Shown here: piece by piece, positions 1 to 7,317 of the stretch
How the letters are laid out: each line of letters opens with the position of its first letter
How positions within the stretch are numbered: position 1 is the first letter of the stretch
Assembly: GCA_036503065.1 (NCBI GenBank)
Contig: DASXXM010000428.1
Span: 1 to 13,118, forward strand
DNA length: 13,118 nt
Direction: 5' to 3'
Origin: DATEPR01 sp036503065
Lineage (GTDB): Bacteria > Actinomycetota > Actinomycetes > Mycobacteriales > Pseudonocardiaceae
Position numbers and translations under genes: made by a program
Notes under the pieces: model-generated
Told to the model about the DNA's origin: nothing
What the model saw: only the letters and a program-made list of their open reading frames with translations
Database searches by the model: none

Positions 1-993
1 CGCGGTGATGGCCGGCACCAGCCGCGCGAGGCCGGCCGCGAACCTGCGGCGCGAGAACGACCGGAGCACCTCGTCCAGGCCGGTCCGTGCGTACTTCCGC
101 GCCAGCCGCCACGTGCCGGGGAAGCGCAGCACCTCGGCCACATCCCGGCCGGACACGTCGGTCCACCGGTAGCCCTCGCGGGCCAGTGCGAGCACCGCGT
201 TCGGTCCGGCGTGGACAGTGCCGTCCAGCATTCGGGTCAGGTGCACGCCGAGAAACGGCAACGTCGGGTCCGGCACCGGATAGATCAAGCCCCGCACCAG
301 GTTCCGCGCCGCCGGGCGCAGTTCGTGGTACTCGCCGCGGAACGGCACGATGGTTGCCGACGGCCGCAGCCCGGCCAGCCGCGCGATCCGGTCGGAGTGC
401 AGGCCGGCGCAGTTGACCAGCGCGTCGGCCCGCAGCACACCGTCCGATGTGGCCACTTCGACGCCACCGCCGGCACGCGGGCGAATTGCCAGCACGGGGG
501 TGCGCAGGCGCAGGTCGGCGTCGGTGAGCAGGCCGACCAGTGCCCGGCACACCGCCGGAAAGTCGATGATCGCGGTGCTCTCCACCCGCAGCGCCGCTAC
601 GCACGCCACGTGCGGCTCGTACTCGCGCGCCTCGTCCGGGGTGATCAGCTTCGCCGGTACGCCGTTCGCCTCCGCGCGTGCCGCCAGAGCAGCCAGCCGG
701 GGTCGCTCGTCCGGCGAGGTGGCCACCACGAGCTTGCCGCAGACGTCCACCGGGACGCCGTGCTCGCGCGCGAACGCGACCATCGAGGCGTTGCCGGCCA
801 CCGACGTGCTGGCCTTGAGTGAGCCCGGCCGGTAGTACAACCCCGCGTGCACGACGTTGCTGTTGTGCCCGGTCTGGTGGACCGCCCAGTCGGTCTCCTT
901 CTCGCAGACCGTGACCGTCCATTGGCGACGAGCCAGTTCGCATGCCACCGCGAGCCCGACGATGCCCCCGCCGACCACCACGACATGCCGCAC
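1..993 (-). CDS. lhgO: L-2-hydroxyglutarate oxidase/dehydrogenase, partial (C-terminus off the window)
   Basis: FAD-dependent enzyme of the DAO fold that oxidises L-2-hydroxyglutarate to 2-oxoglutarate. The frame is open from a GTG at 993 to base 1 (331 codons, no stop), so the C-terminal part is outside the window; family members are about 400 residues. The N-terminus shows the dinucleotide-binding GGGIVG (residues 8-13), the family signature HQTGHNS (39-45), GLYYRPGSLKA, CGKLVVAT, and further on VPFRGEYHELRP and GLIYPVPDPTLPFLGVH, all typical of LhgO. The GTG start is supported by GGGAG at 999-1003, five bases away. It is transcribed divergently from the flippase gene and has no evident link to the cell-wall genes; it probably marks the edge of that region. 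Identification is very secure; whether the electron acceptor is oxygen or the membrane quinone pool cannot be told from sequence. Confidence 0.94.
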   Translation of the reverse strand, partial: MRHVVVVGGGIVGLAVACELARRQWTVTVCEKETDWAVHQTGHNSNVVHAGLYYRPGSLKASTSVAGNASMVAFAREHGVPVDVCGKLVVATSPDERPRLAALAARAEANGVPAKLITPDEAREYEPHVACVAALRVESTAIIDFPAVCRALVGLLTDADLRLRTPVLAIRPRAGGGVEVATSDGVLRADALVNCAGLHSDRIARLAGLRPSATIVPFRGEYHELRPAARNLVRGLIYPVPDPTLPFLGVHLTRMLDGTVHAGPNAVLALAREGYRWTDVSGRDVAEVLRFPGTWRLARKYARTGLDEVLRSFSRRRFAAGLARLVPAITA

Positions 994-1024
994 CGAGGCT
1001 CCCAACTCCGCCGTAACGACGCCC

Positions 1025-1030
1025 AGCGTA
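1025..1030 (-). promoter_or_regulatory. Possible -10 element for lhgO
   Basis: TACGCT on the minus strand fits TANNNT and would start transcription about 25 bases before the GTG at 993, leaving room for the GGGAG ribosome site. No convincing -35 element is visible. This is pattern matching only. Confidence 0.3.
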
Positions 1031-1079
1031 CTTCCCGGTCCGCTGGACGGGGGGCTGCATAGTGGCGCGGGGCGTTCTC

Positions 1080-1085
1080 TACGGT
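1080..1085 (+). promoter_or_regulatory. Possible -10 element for a leaderless flippase mRNA
   Basis: TACGGT (TANNNT type) ends six bases before the in-frame GTG at 1092, the spacing expected for an actinobacterial leaderless transcript. It supports 1092 over the upstream GTG at 1062. No clear -35 box was found. Confidence 0.35.
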
Positions 1086-1091
1086 AGGCGG

Positions 1092-2408
1092 GTGGTAGCT
1101 ACGGCCGAGGTGCGCGCGCGATTCGGCTCCGCCGTTCTGATGGGCGGCGGCCTCGCGCTGGTCGGCGCCGCGGGCTACGTCTTCCTGGCCGTTGCCGGGC
1201 ACACGTTGCCACCGCACGACGCGGCCGCGATGGCCTCCTTCTACCTGTTGGTCAACATCGTCGGTCCGGGCCTGTTCGTGGCGCTGGAACAGGAGACGAG
1301 CCGGGCCACCAGCAGGGCCATCGCCGTGGGGCAGCCACTGGGTCGGGTGTTCCGCTCGGCGACGCGGCTCAATCTCACCCTGGTCGTCGCGGTGGTCCTG
1401 GTGCTCGGTGGCCTGGCCCCGGTGCTGGTGCCACGGGCGCTGACCGGGCACTGGTACCTGTTCGTTGACGTGCTGCTGGCTGCCGTGGCCGCGGCGGGCG
1501 TCTACCTGGTCCGCGGCGTGCTGGGCGGTATGCGGCGGTTCACCGGATACGCCGCGACGCTGGGTGGCGAGGGCATCGGCCGGCTGGTGCTGACCGGCGT
1601 GCTCGCGCTGACCGGGACGCTGGTGGTCGGCTACTACGGGCTGTTCTACGGCCTGGCCACCGTGGTCGGTGCCGTGGCCGGCCTGCGCTGGCTCCGTGGC
1701 CGGCCGGCGACGGCGGACGTGGCGCAGGCCCCGGCTCGTGGCGTGCCCGACTCGGCCATGGGGCGTGGCCTGCTGCTGTTGCTGACCGCGACGGTGCTCA
1801 TGCAGGTGGCGGCCAACGTCGCGCCGATCGTCGTCACGTCCCGGCTCACCGACGACGCCGTGACCGCGTCGGCGTTCGCGTCGGCGTTCGTGCTGGTCCG
1901 GATTCCGTTGTTCGTGCTGTCCCCGGTGCAGGCGATGCTGTTGCCGAGCCTGACCGCGGCGGCGGCGCGGGGGGAGTTCGACAAGGTCCGCGGGGGGATC
2001 AGGAAGATCATGATCGCGGTGGCCGTGGTCGGCGGGCTCGGTGTGCTGGCGTCCGCGACCGTCGGCCCGTGGGCGGTTCAGGTGCTGTTCGGGGCCAGGA
2101 CGCACCTGTCCGGCGTGTTGCTCGGCCTGCTCGGCGTGAGCACCGTGCTGCTGATGGTCGCCCAGGTGCTGCAACCGGCGCTGGTGGCGCTCGGCATGCA
2201 CCGCGGCATCAGCCTCTCCTGGCTGGTCGGCACGGCCGTCCTGGGCGGCATGCTGGTACTGCCGGGGGATCCGCTGCGGGCGGCGGTGATCGGCCAGTTG
2301 ATCGGTCCCGCGCTCGTCGTCGTCGGCATGACGCTGTCGTTGCGCGGGGTGCTCCGGTCCAGTCAGACCGATCCGCCTGCCGCGCTCGCCGACGCACGGA
2401 CCGACTGA
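1092..2408 (+). CDS. MOP/Wzx-like polysaccharide flippase family membrane protein
   Basis: Predicted integral membrane protein of 438 residues, with about 12 hydrophobic segments spread over the whole length and short basic loops (LEQETSRATSR near 65-75, RGVLGGMRRFTGYAATLGGEGIGR near 141-164). This pattern and length match the MOP exporter superfamily, whose Wzx/MurJ-type members move lipid-linked sugars across the membrane; M. tuberculosis Rv3630 is the sort of actinobacterial relative expected. The start is uncertain: GTG 1092 has a TANNNT box six bases upstream, while GTG 1062 in the same frame would add ten residues and has only a G-rich stretch before it. The gene ends four bases from the stop of the convergent DUF6541-type gene, inside a shared hairpin. 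A role in exporting a lipid-linked wall intermediate is inferred from family and neighbourhood; the substrate is unknown. Confidence 0.75.
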   Translation: MVATAEVRARFGSAVLMGGGLALVGAAGYVFLAVAGHTLPPHDAAAMASFYLLVNIVGPGLFVALEQETSRATSRAIAVGQPLGRVFRSATRLNLTLVVAVVLVLGGLAPVLVPRALTGHWYLFVDVLLAAVAAAGVYLVRGVLGGMRRFTGYAATLGGEGIGRLVLTGVLALTGTLVVGYYGLFYGLATVVGAVAGLRWLRGRPATADVAQAPARGVPDSAMGRGLLLLLTATVLMQVAANVAPIVVTSRLTDDAVTASAFASAFVLVRIPLFVLSPVQAMLLPSLTAAAARGEFDKVRGGIRKIMIAVAVVGGLGVLASATVGPWAVQVLFGARTHLSGVLLGLLGVSTVLLMVAQVLQPALVALGMHRGISLSWLVGTAVLGGMLVLPGDPLRAAVIGQLIGPALVVVGMTLSLRGVLRSSQTDPPAALADARTD

Positions 2409-2436
2409 CCGCTCAGTTGCTGCCCGCGGTCAGTCG
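2402..2436. terminator. Bidirectional terminator-type hairpin between convergent genes
   Basis: Perfect inverted repeat with 11-bp arms: CGACTGACCGC at 2402-2412 and GCGGTCAGTCG at 2426-2436, around a 13-base loop. The left arm contains the TGA stop of the flippase gene (2406-2408); the stop of the opposing gene (2413-2415) is the first three bases of the loop. Position, GC-rich stem and symmetry suit a terminator serving both strands. There is no T-run on either side, as is common in high-GC actinobacteria. Confidence 0.7.
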
Positions 2437-4362
2437 CACACTCATGCTCACCCGGTAGATCTGCGCGTCGGCGGCCGAGTACACCAGCACCAGGGACTGC
2501 ACGTGGTTCAGGCCGGTCAGGCCGGGCGCCCGCTGCATACCTGGTTGGACGTAGCCGGTACCCAGGTAGACGTAGGTGATCTTCAGGCGCTTGACGGCCG
2601 CCTGGATCTGCTGGTCCGTGTCGAGCTCGTTGAACCGCAGGTACAGCGCGCGGCGGTCGGCGCCCGACGACGCCGGGTCCGGCGCCGCGTTGAGCGAGGA
2701 CCCGAACACCGGCTGCACCTCGTCCAGCGCCCACATCCAACCCGAGCCGTCGCCGGGGTCGTTCATCACCAGGTCGCCGGAGCGCACCAGCTTCGGCAGC
2801 CGACTCATCGCCTGCAGGTCGGACTGCGAGACCGTGGGGCCGTCGTGGTAGGCGGCGGCCACCCGCACCACGTTGCGGCCCTCGTACATGCCGCGGGTCA
2901 GCCCGGCCAGCAACAGCAGCACCACGGCGGCCACGGCCACCCGTGCCCTCGGCGAGACCGCGTCCGGCACCGTGCGTCCGAGTGTGAACAACAGGTCGCG
3001 ACCGACCACGAGGCCGTGCCCGGCGAGCACCACCGTCGCCGGCACCACCAGCGCGGCAAAGCGCCACTTGTCGTCCCACCACATGCCGGTAATCGTCTGG
3101 TAGATCGGTCCCTTGAACGACGTGGAGACTATGAAGAGGGCGGCGAAGACCACCCCACCGGCCAGCCACCACCCCACGTTGCCCAGTTGCCGCAGCCGCA
3201 CCAGTCCCAGCAGCATCGCCGCGACGAGGAACACCTGGGGCGTGCTGGACTCGTGGGACAGGAACACCAGCTCGCCGAGGGCGTCCGCCGGGTTCGCGTA
3301 GAACGGGTGGGTGTAACTGCCGAGACCGGCGGCGCCCACCGCGGCCAGCAACTGCGGCAGCGCGTAGAGCGCGGCCAGCACGCTGAACGTGCCGAGCACG
3401 ACCAGATCTCGCAACGGTATCCGCCGTGCGGCGAACCAGCGCTGCACCAGATAGCACGCCGCGAAGATGGCCGCGGTCACCGCGATACTGCTGTGCAGCA
3501 GCACCAGGCCGGAGATGCCGAGTACCGCCAGTGGCACGAGTGCCGGATGCCGCACCTTCATCATCTGGACGAACAGCGCCAGGAACGCCGGGAGGAGCGC
3601 GATGCCGGTCGCGAACGGCCAGAGCGGGCCGAAGAAGGCCATGTCGTAGGGAAACGAGGAAAACGCGGCCGCCACGAAACCGACGGCGACGGCCAACATC
3701 GGCCGGCCACCCATGACCCGGACGAAGGTGACGAGGCCCAGCGCGAAGATCCCGGCCACCAGCCCGGCCTGCACATTGAGCAGGGTGTTGATCGAACCGC
3801 CCAACAGCTGGTGCGCGGTCGCCATCAGCACGTGGAATGCGTTGGGGTAGTAGAACTTCGCGTTGTTCGGGTCGTTGATCGCGCGCAGCGCGCCCGGTGC
3901 GGACTGACCGGTGTCCGCGATGAACCGCACCGCGTTGGCGTGGAAGACCGCGTCCCAGAACTGGTGCACGTGGTTGAAGCCGCCGGTCGCGCGGCTGATC
4001 ACCGTGATGCCGATGGCCGTCGTCAACAGCACCACGCCGGCGGTGCCCGCGTGCTGCCACGGCTGCCACCGGGGCAGGTCGCCGTCGGACACGCGCAGCG
4101 TGCCGGTCCAGCGGCGACTCACCAGCCGGACGCCGAGCACGACAGCCGCCACCACGAGCGTGGTCAGCGCGAACGCCCCGACGGACCAGCGTCCCAGGAT
4201 CGAGGGCACCACGGGCCCGCCGAGCGCGACCACGCCGTAGGTCAGCACCGGCGCGACGCCCACCAGCAGCCAGCCACGCAGCCCGCCCGCCACGCCCACC
4301 ACGAGGCCGGGCACGAACATCAGCACCACGAGGAGCACGAACAAGCCGACGACGTAGGTCAT
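2413..4362 (-). CDS. Large multi-spanning membrane protein, DUF6541/GT-C-like
   Basis: A 649-residue polytopic protein: hydrophobic helices run from the N-terminus to about residue 490, then a C-terminal soluble stretch of about 150 residues. A first extracytoplasmic-type loop carries FWDAVFHANAVRFI (135-148) and YYPNAFH (171-177); a later loop has WWDDKWRF (428-435). An acidic residue in the first large loop, many helices and a C-terminal globular domain are the plan of GT-C polyprenyl-phosphate-sugar transferases, and the sequence resembles the actinobacterial DUF6541 group, to which I believe M. tuberculosis Rv3779 belongs. ATG 4362 was chosen because the helices begin directly after it and GGAAAGG lies ten bases upstream; the frame stays open to 4602, but that part is Arg-rich and unlike the protein. 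Function is unproven; a transferase using a lipid-linked sugar in wall glycan synthesis is the best guess. Confidence 0.72.
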   Translation of the reverse strand: MTYVVGLFVLLVVLMFVPGLVVGVAGGLRGWLLVGVAPVLTYGVVALGGPVVPSILGRWSVGAFALTTLVVAAVVLGVRLVSRRWTGTLRVSDGDLPRWQPWQHAGTAGVVLLTTAIGITVISRATGGFNHVHQFWDAVFHANAVRFIADTGQSAPGALRAINDPNNAKFYYPNAFHVLMATAHQLLGGSINTLLNVQAGLVAGIFALGLVTFVRVMGGRPMLAVAVGFVAAAFSSFPYDMAFFGPLWPFATGIALLPAFLALFVQMMKVRHPALVPLAVLGISGLVLLHSSIAVTAAIFAACYLVQRWFAARRIPLRDLVVLGTFSVLAALYALPQLLAAVGAAGLGSYTHPFYANPADALGELVFLSHESSTPQVFLVAAMLLGLVRLRQLGNVGWWLAGGVVFAALFIVSTSFKGPIYQTITGMWWDDKWRFAALVVPATVVLAGHGLVVGRDLLFTLGRTVPDAVSPRARVAVAAVVLLLLAGLTRGMYEGRNVVRVAAAYHDGPTVSQSDLQAMSRLPKLVRSGDLVMNDPGDGSGWMWALDEVQPVFGSSLNAAPDPASSGADRRALYLRFNELDTDQQIQAAVKRLKITYVYLGTGYVQPGMQRAPGLTGLNHVQSLVLVYSAADAQIYRVSMSVRLTAGSN

Positions 4363-4630
4363 CCCAGCAATGCCTTTCCGACGTGTTGGCCCACGTGAGT
4401 CGAGCGGTCGACACGGGCTCCGGAACATGACGACGCGGCACCGGCAAGCGGTTCGGAGGTCTCCGCGCCCGACTCGCCGAGCATGACGTGGACTGTAGCC
4501 GAGCACGGTCCGGATATCGTCGGGCGTCAGGCCGACCGCCGCTGACCCGCCGACCTGGGCCCGCGCGTCACCGTCCGTACCAAGGTAGCGCGTGTCGGGC
4601 ATGGCCGGCGGGTAGGTAAGCTGCGTTGCC
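4363..4630. other. Divergent intergenic region between the DUF6541-type gene and glf
   Basis: A 268-base region that should hold promoters for both directions. Seen here: TACAGT on the minus strand at 4492-4497 (possible -10 for the leftward gene, giving a leader of roughly 120 bases) and TAAGCT on the plus strand at 4617-4622 (possible -10 for glf). Three short inverted repeats occur: ACGTG-N6-CACGT (4381-4396), GTCGA-N4-TCGAC (4399-4412) and TACC-AA-GGTA (4578-4587). Any could be an operator, but short repeats like these also arise by chance. No small gene is supported. Confidence 0.45.
4617..4622 (+). promoter_or_regulatory. Possible -10 element for a leaderless glf mRNA
   Basis: TAAGCT (TANNNT) ends eight bases before the GTG start of glf at 4631, and no Shine-Dalgarno sequence precedes that start. 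Both points favour a leaderless transcript. The -35 region shows no recognisable consensus. Confidence 0.4.
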
Positions 4631-5818
4631 GTGAGCTTCGCGGGTTATGACCTGGTTATCGTCGGATCCGGTTTCTTTGGCTTGACCGTCGCGGAACGGG
4701 TGGCGACCCAACTGGACAAGCGGGTGCTCGTGCTGGAACGGCGCGCGCACCTGGGCGGTAACGCCTATTCAGAAGCCGAGCCGGAGACCGGTATCGAGGT
4801 GCACCGCTACGGCGCGCACCTGTTCCACACCTCGAACAAGCGGGTGTGGGACTACGTCAACCAGTTCACCGACTTCACCGGCTACCAGCACCGGGTGTTC
4901 ACCATCTACCGGGGCCGTGTCTATCCGATGCCGGTCAACCTGGCCACGATCTGCGAGTTCTTCGGCGAGTACCTGACGCCGGACCAGGCGCGGGCGCTGG
5001 TTGCCGAGCAGGCCGCCGAGATCGACAGCAGCGCCGCCGGCAACTTCGAGGACAAGGCCATCTCACTGATCGGCCGCCCGTTGTACGAAGCCTTCTTCCG
5101 CGGCTACACGGCCAAGCAGTGGCAGACCGACCCCAAGGACCTGCCCGGCGCCACCGTGACCCGGTTGCCGGTGCGCTACAACTTCAACAACCGCTACTTC
5201 AACGACACCTACGAGGGCCTCCCGGTCGACGGATACACGGCCTGGCTCAACCGGATGGCCGACCACCCGAACATCGAGGTGCGCCTGGACGTCGACTTCT
5301 TCGACGTCAAGGGCCAACTCCCGGCCGGTACCCCGATCGTCTACACCGGCCCGCTGGACCGCTACTTCGACTACTCCGAGGGCGAACTGGGCTGGCGCAC
5401 GCTGGACTTCGAGCGCGAGGTCCTGCCGGTCGGCGACTTCCAGGGCACGCCGGTGATGAACTACGCCGACGAGGACGTCCGCTACACCCGCATCCACGAG
5501 TTCCGGCACTTCCACCCGGAACGGGACTACCCGACCGACAGAACCGTGGTCGTGCGGGAGTACTCGCGGTTCGCGGAGTCCGGTGACGAGCCGTACTACC
5601 CGATCAACACAACGGACGACCGGTCGAAGCTGGAGAAGTACCGGGAGCTGGCCAAACGCGAGGCCCGCGAGCACGGAGTCCTGTTCGGCGGACGCCTCGG
5701 CACCTACAAGTACCTGGACATGCACATGGCCATCGGGTCGGCGTTGTCCGCGTTCGACAACAAGATCGCGCCTCATCTCACCGACGGACGTCCGCTCGAC
5801 GGGTCGTTCGACGAATGA
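4631..5818 (+). CDS. glf: UDP-galactopyranose mutase
   Basis: Cytoplasmic flavoenzyme that interconverts UDP-galactopyranose and UDP-galactofuranose, the donor for galactan. The 395-residue product matches the usual length (M. tuberculosis Glf is 399). Motifs in order: FAD-binding GSGFFG (12-17), ERRAHLGGNAY (36-46), GAHLFHTSNKRVWDYVNQF (61-79), YTAKQWQTDP (159-168), LPVRYNFNNRYFND (179-192), NYADEDVRYTRIHEFRHF (277-294), EPYYPINT (320-327) and the C-terminal GGRLGTYKYLDMHMAI. R182 and R287 sit where the two conserved arginines that hold the sugar-nucleotide diphosphate are found in characterised mutases. GTG 4631 places the FAD motif at the normal distance from the N-terminus. It is the first gene of an operon; its stop overlaps the next start (ATGA). 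Identification is essentially certain. Confidence 0.98.
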   Translation: MSFAGYDLVIVGSGFFGLTVAERVATQLDKRVLVLERRAHLGGNAYSEAEPETGIEVHRYGAHLFHTSNKRVWDYVNQFTDFTGYQHRVFTIYRGRVYPMPVNLATICEFFGEYLTPDQARALVAEQAAEIDSSAAGNFEDKAISLIGRPLYEAFFRGYTAKQWQTDPKDLPGATVTRLPVRYNFNNRYFNDTYEGLPVDGYTAWLNRMADHPNIEVRLDVDFFDVKGQLPAGTPIVYTGPLDRYFDYSEGELGWRTLDFEREVLPVGDFQGTPVMNYADEDVRYTRIHEFRHFHPERDYPTDRTVVVREYSRFAESGDEPYYPINTTDDRSKLEKYRELAKREAREHGVLFGGRLGTYKYLDMHMAIGSALSAFDNKIAPHLTDGRPLDGSFDE

Positions 5819-6357
5819 GCCGGCCGGAGTCCGAGACGCTGGTCCGCCGCGAGATCGCCGCGTTGCGCGGGGTGCAGTCCGTGTTGGGTGGCCGGCGGGC
5901 GGTCGGCGCGGCACGCGCGCTGTCGTTCTTCGGTGAGCACAGTGCCGGCTGGTTCGCGCTCGGGCTGCTCGGCGCGGCCCTGGACCGCGACCGGCGGCGG
6001 GACTGGCTGGCCGCGTCGGCGGGCGTGGTGGCCGCGCACGCCGCGTCCATCGCGGTCAAGCGCGTCGTCCGTAGGCCGCGGCCGGACGATCCGGAGGTCC
6101 GGGTGCTGGTCGGCACGCCGAGCCGGCTGAGCTTCCCGTCCTCGCACGCCGCGTCGACCACGGCGGCCGCGGTGCTCTACGGCGGCCTCACCGGCCGGCG
6201 GGCCGCGGCCGGTGTGGTCCCGCCGATGTTGCTCTCCCGGGTGGTGCTCGGTGTGCACTACCCGAGTGACGTGCTGGCCGGCTCGGTGTTGGGCGCCGTC
6301 GTCGGCGGCGGCGTGTTGCGGTGGCTGCGGCGCGGTTCCCGGGTTGGTGCGTCATGA
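5815..6357 (+). CDS. PAP2-family phosphatase (candidate decaprenylphosphoryl-5-phosphoribose phosphatase)
   Basis: Small membrane phosphatase of 180 residues with the three signature blocks of the PAP2/acid phosphatase superfamily: K-x6-RP at K82 to R89-P90, PSSH at 108-111 and SRxxxxxHxxxD at S141-R142-H148-D152, the histidines being the nucleophile and acid-base residues of the family. Hydrophobic helices lie at about 42-57, 64-80, 112-125 and 134-175. It starts inside the glf stop (ATGA, 5815-5818) and ends in the ubiA start (ATGA, 6354-6357), so translation of the three genes is probably coupled. Its homologue Rv3807c lies beside ubiA in M. tuberculosis and has been proposed to remove the 5'-phosphate of decaprenylphosphoryl-5-phosphoribose; that role is inferred here from position. 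A general lipid-phosphate phosphatase is the alternative. Confidence 0.9.
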   Translation: MSRPESETLVRREIAALRGVQSVLGGRRAVGAARALSFFGEHSAGWFALGLLGAALDRDRRRDWLAASAGVVAAHAASIAVKRVVRRPRPDDPEVRVLVGTPSRLSFPSSHAASTTAAAVLYGGLTGRRAAAGVVPPMLLSRVVLGVHYPSDVLAGSVLGAVVGGGVLRWLRRGSRVGAS

Positions 6358-7250
6358 CCGACGTGGTCGCGCGGCCGAGCAGCGCGGGTCGGGTCGCCGC
6401 CGGGGTGCTGCGCACCATGCGGCCGCGCCAGTGGGTCAAGAACGTCGTCGTGCTCGCGGCGCCGTTCGCGGCGGGCCAAATCCAGCACCCTTACGTGCTG
6501 CGTGCCGTGTTGGTCGCGTTCGTCGTGTTCTGCCTCGCGGCGTCGGGGATCTACCTGATCAACGACGCCAAGGACGTGGCGGCCGACCGCGCGCATCCCA
6601 CCAAGCGCAACCGGCCGATCGCGGCCGGCATCGTGCCGGTGCCGGTGGCCATCGCCGTTGGCACGGTGCTGCTGCTGGGTGCGGTGGGCCTGTCGTTCAC
6701 CCAGGACTGGCAGCTGGCCGTCGTGATCGGCGTGTACGAGGCGGTGCAGCTGGGTTACTGCTTCGGTCTGAAGCACGAGCCGGTCATCGACCTGTGCATC
6801 GTGGCGTCCGGCTTCCTGTTGCGTGCCATCGCCGGTGGCGTCGCGGCGAATCTGCCGCTGTCCCAGTGGTTCCTGTTGACCACCGCGTTCGGTTCGCTGT
6901 TCATGGTGTCGGGCAAGCGGTACGCCGAGGTACAGCTGTTCGAGCGGACCGGCGCCGAGATCCGGGCGTCGCTGCGCAAGTACTCGGGCAGTTACCTGCG
7001 GTTCGTCTGGGCCACGTCGGTCGCGGTGGTGATCGCGACCTACGGCCAGTGGGCCTTCCAGCTCAACGAGCAGTTCAGGTCGGTGTGGGCGGAGATCTCC
7101 ATCGTGCCGTTCGTGATCGCGCTGCTGCGCTACGCGGTCGATGTGGACGGTGGCAACGCGGGCGAGCCGGAGGAGATCGTGCTGCACGACCGTGTCCTCC
7201 AGATCCTGGGACTGTGCTGGGTGGTCACCCTGGGCCTGGCGTTCTACTGA
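6354..7250 (+). CDS. ubiA: Decaprenyl-phosphate phosphoribosyltransferase (DPPR synthase, UbiA family)
   Basis: Integral membrane enzyme that transfers 5-phosphoribose from PRPP to decaprenyl phosphate, the first committed step to decaprenylphosphoryl arabinose. The 298-residue length matches M. tuberculosis Rv3806c (302). The N-terminal MRPRQWVKN (22-30), the NDxxDxxxD motif at N70-D71-D74-D78 followed by HPTKRNRPIAAG, and the second motif FGLKHEPVID (137-146) are characteristic of this branch of the UbiA superfamily; about eight or nine helices fill the rest. The start was set at ATG 6354 because it overlaps the upstream stop as ATGA; a further in-frame ATG at 6321 would overlap the phosphatase gene by 37 bases and is less likely. 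It is the last gene of the glf operon, followed after four bases by a hairpin. Confidence 0.96.
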   Translation: MTDVVARPSSAGRVAAGVLRTMRPRQWVKNVVVLAAPFAAGQIQHPYVLRAVLVAFVVFCLAASGIYLINDAKDVAADRAHPTKRNRPIAAGIVPVPVAIAVGTVLLLGAVGLSFTQDWQLAVVIGVYEAVQLGYCFGLKHEPVIDLCIVASGFLLRAIAGGVAANLPLSQWFLLTTAFGSLFMVSGKRYAEVQLFERTGAEIRASLRKYSGSYLRFVWATSVAVVIATYGQWAFQLNEQFRSVWAEISIVPFVIALLRYAVDVDGGNAGEPEEIVLHDRVLQILGLCWVVTLGLAFY

Positions 7251-7254
7251 CGCC

Positions 7255-7282
7255 GTTGCCGCGCAAAGGCGCCGACGGCAAC
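7255..7282 (+). terminator. Hairpin after ubiA, probable terminator
   Basis: Inverted repeat GTTGCCG (7255-7261) and CGGCAAC (7276-7282), a perfect 7-bp stem with a 14-base loop, begins four bases after the ubiA stop. No T-run follows. Its position between two genes and directly before a TAAAAT box suggests it ends the glf-ubiA transcript, perhaps incompletely. Confidence 0.5.
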
Positions 7283-7286
7283 CGGG

Positions 7287-7292
7287 TAAAAT
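7287..7292 (+). promoter_or_regulatory. Possible -10 element of a promoter for the GT4 gene
   Basis: TAAAAT, a near-consensus -10 hexamer that stands out in GC-rich DNA, lies 25 bases before the proposed GTG start at 7318. The position where a -35 box should lie (about 7264-7270) falls in the loop of the preceding hairpin and has no TTGAC-like sequence. Confidence 0.5.
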
Positions 7293-7317
7293 CCCGAGCT
7301 GTCCGGCTCGCCGCACG

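Noticed and set aside
645..2201. Long open frame on the minus strand across the flippase gene
   Set aside because: The product is dominated by His, Gln, Arg and low-complexity stretches typical of an antisense shadow in GC-rich DNA; the plus-strand frame gives a coherent membrane protein and the true minus-strand frame below 993 gives LhgO.
2503..4398. Long plus-strand open frame opposite the DUF6541-type gene
   Set aside because: It is a His/Arg/Gln-rich shadow without any domain, while the minus strand encodes well-formed membrane helices.
4363..4602. N-terminal extension of the DUF6541-type protein
   Set aside because: The open frame continues upstream, but the residues are Arg- and Cys-rich with no helix or motif, and a good ribosome site precedes ATG 4362.
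7141..7317. Upstream extension of the GT4 gene into ubiA
   Set aside because: The extra 59 residues are read out of frame through ubiA and are rich in Arg, Ser, Trp and Cys, as expected for a shadow; a hairpin and a -10 box lie between the genes.
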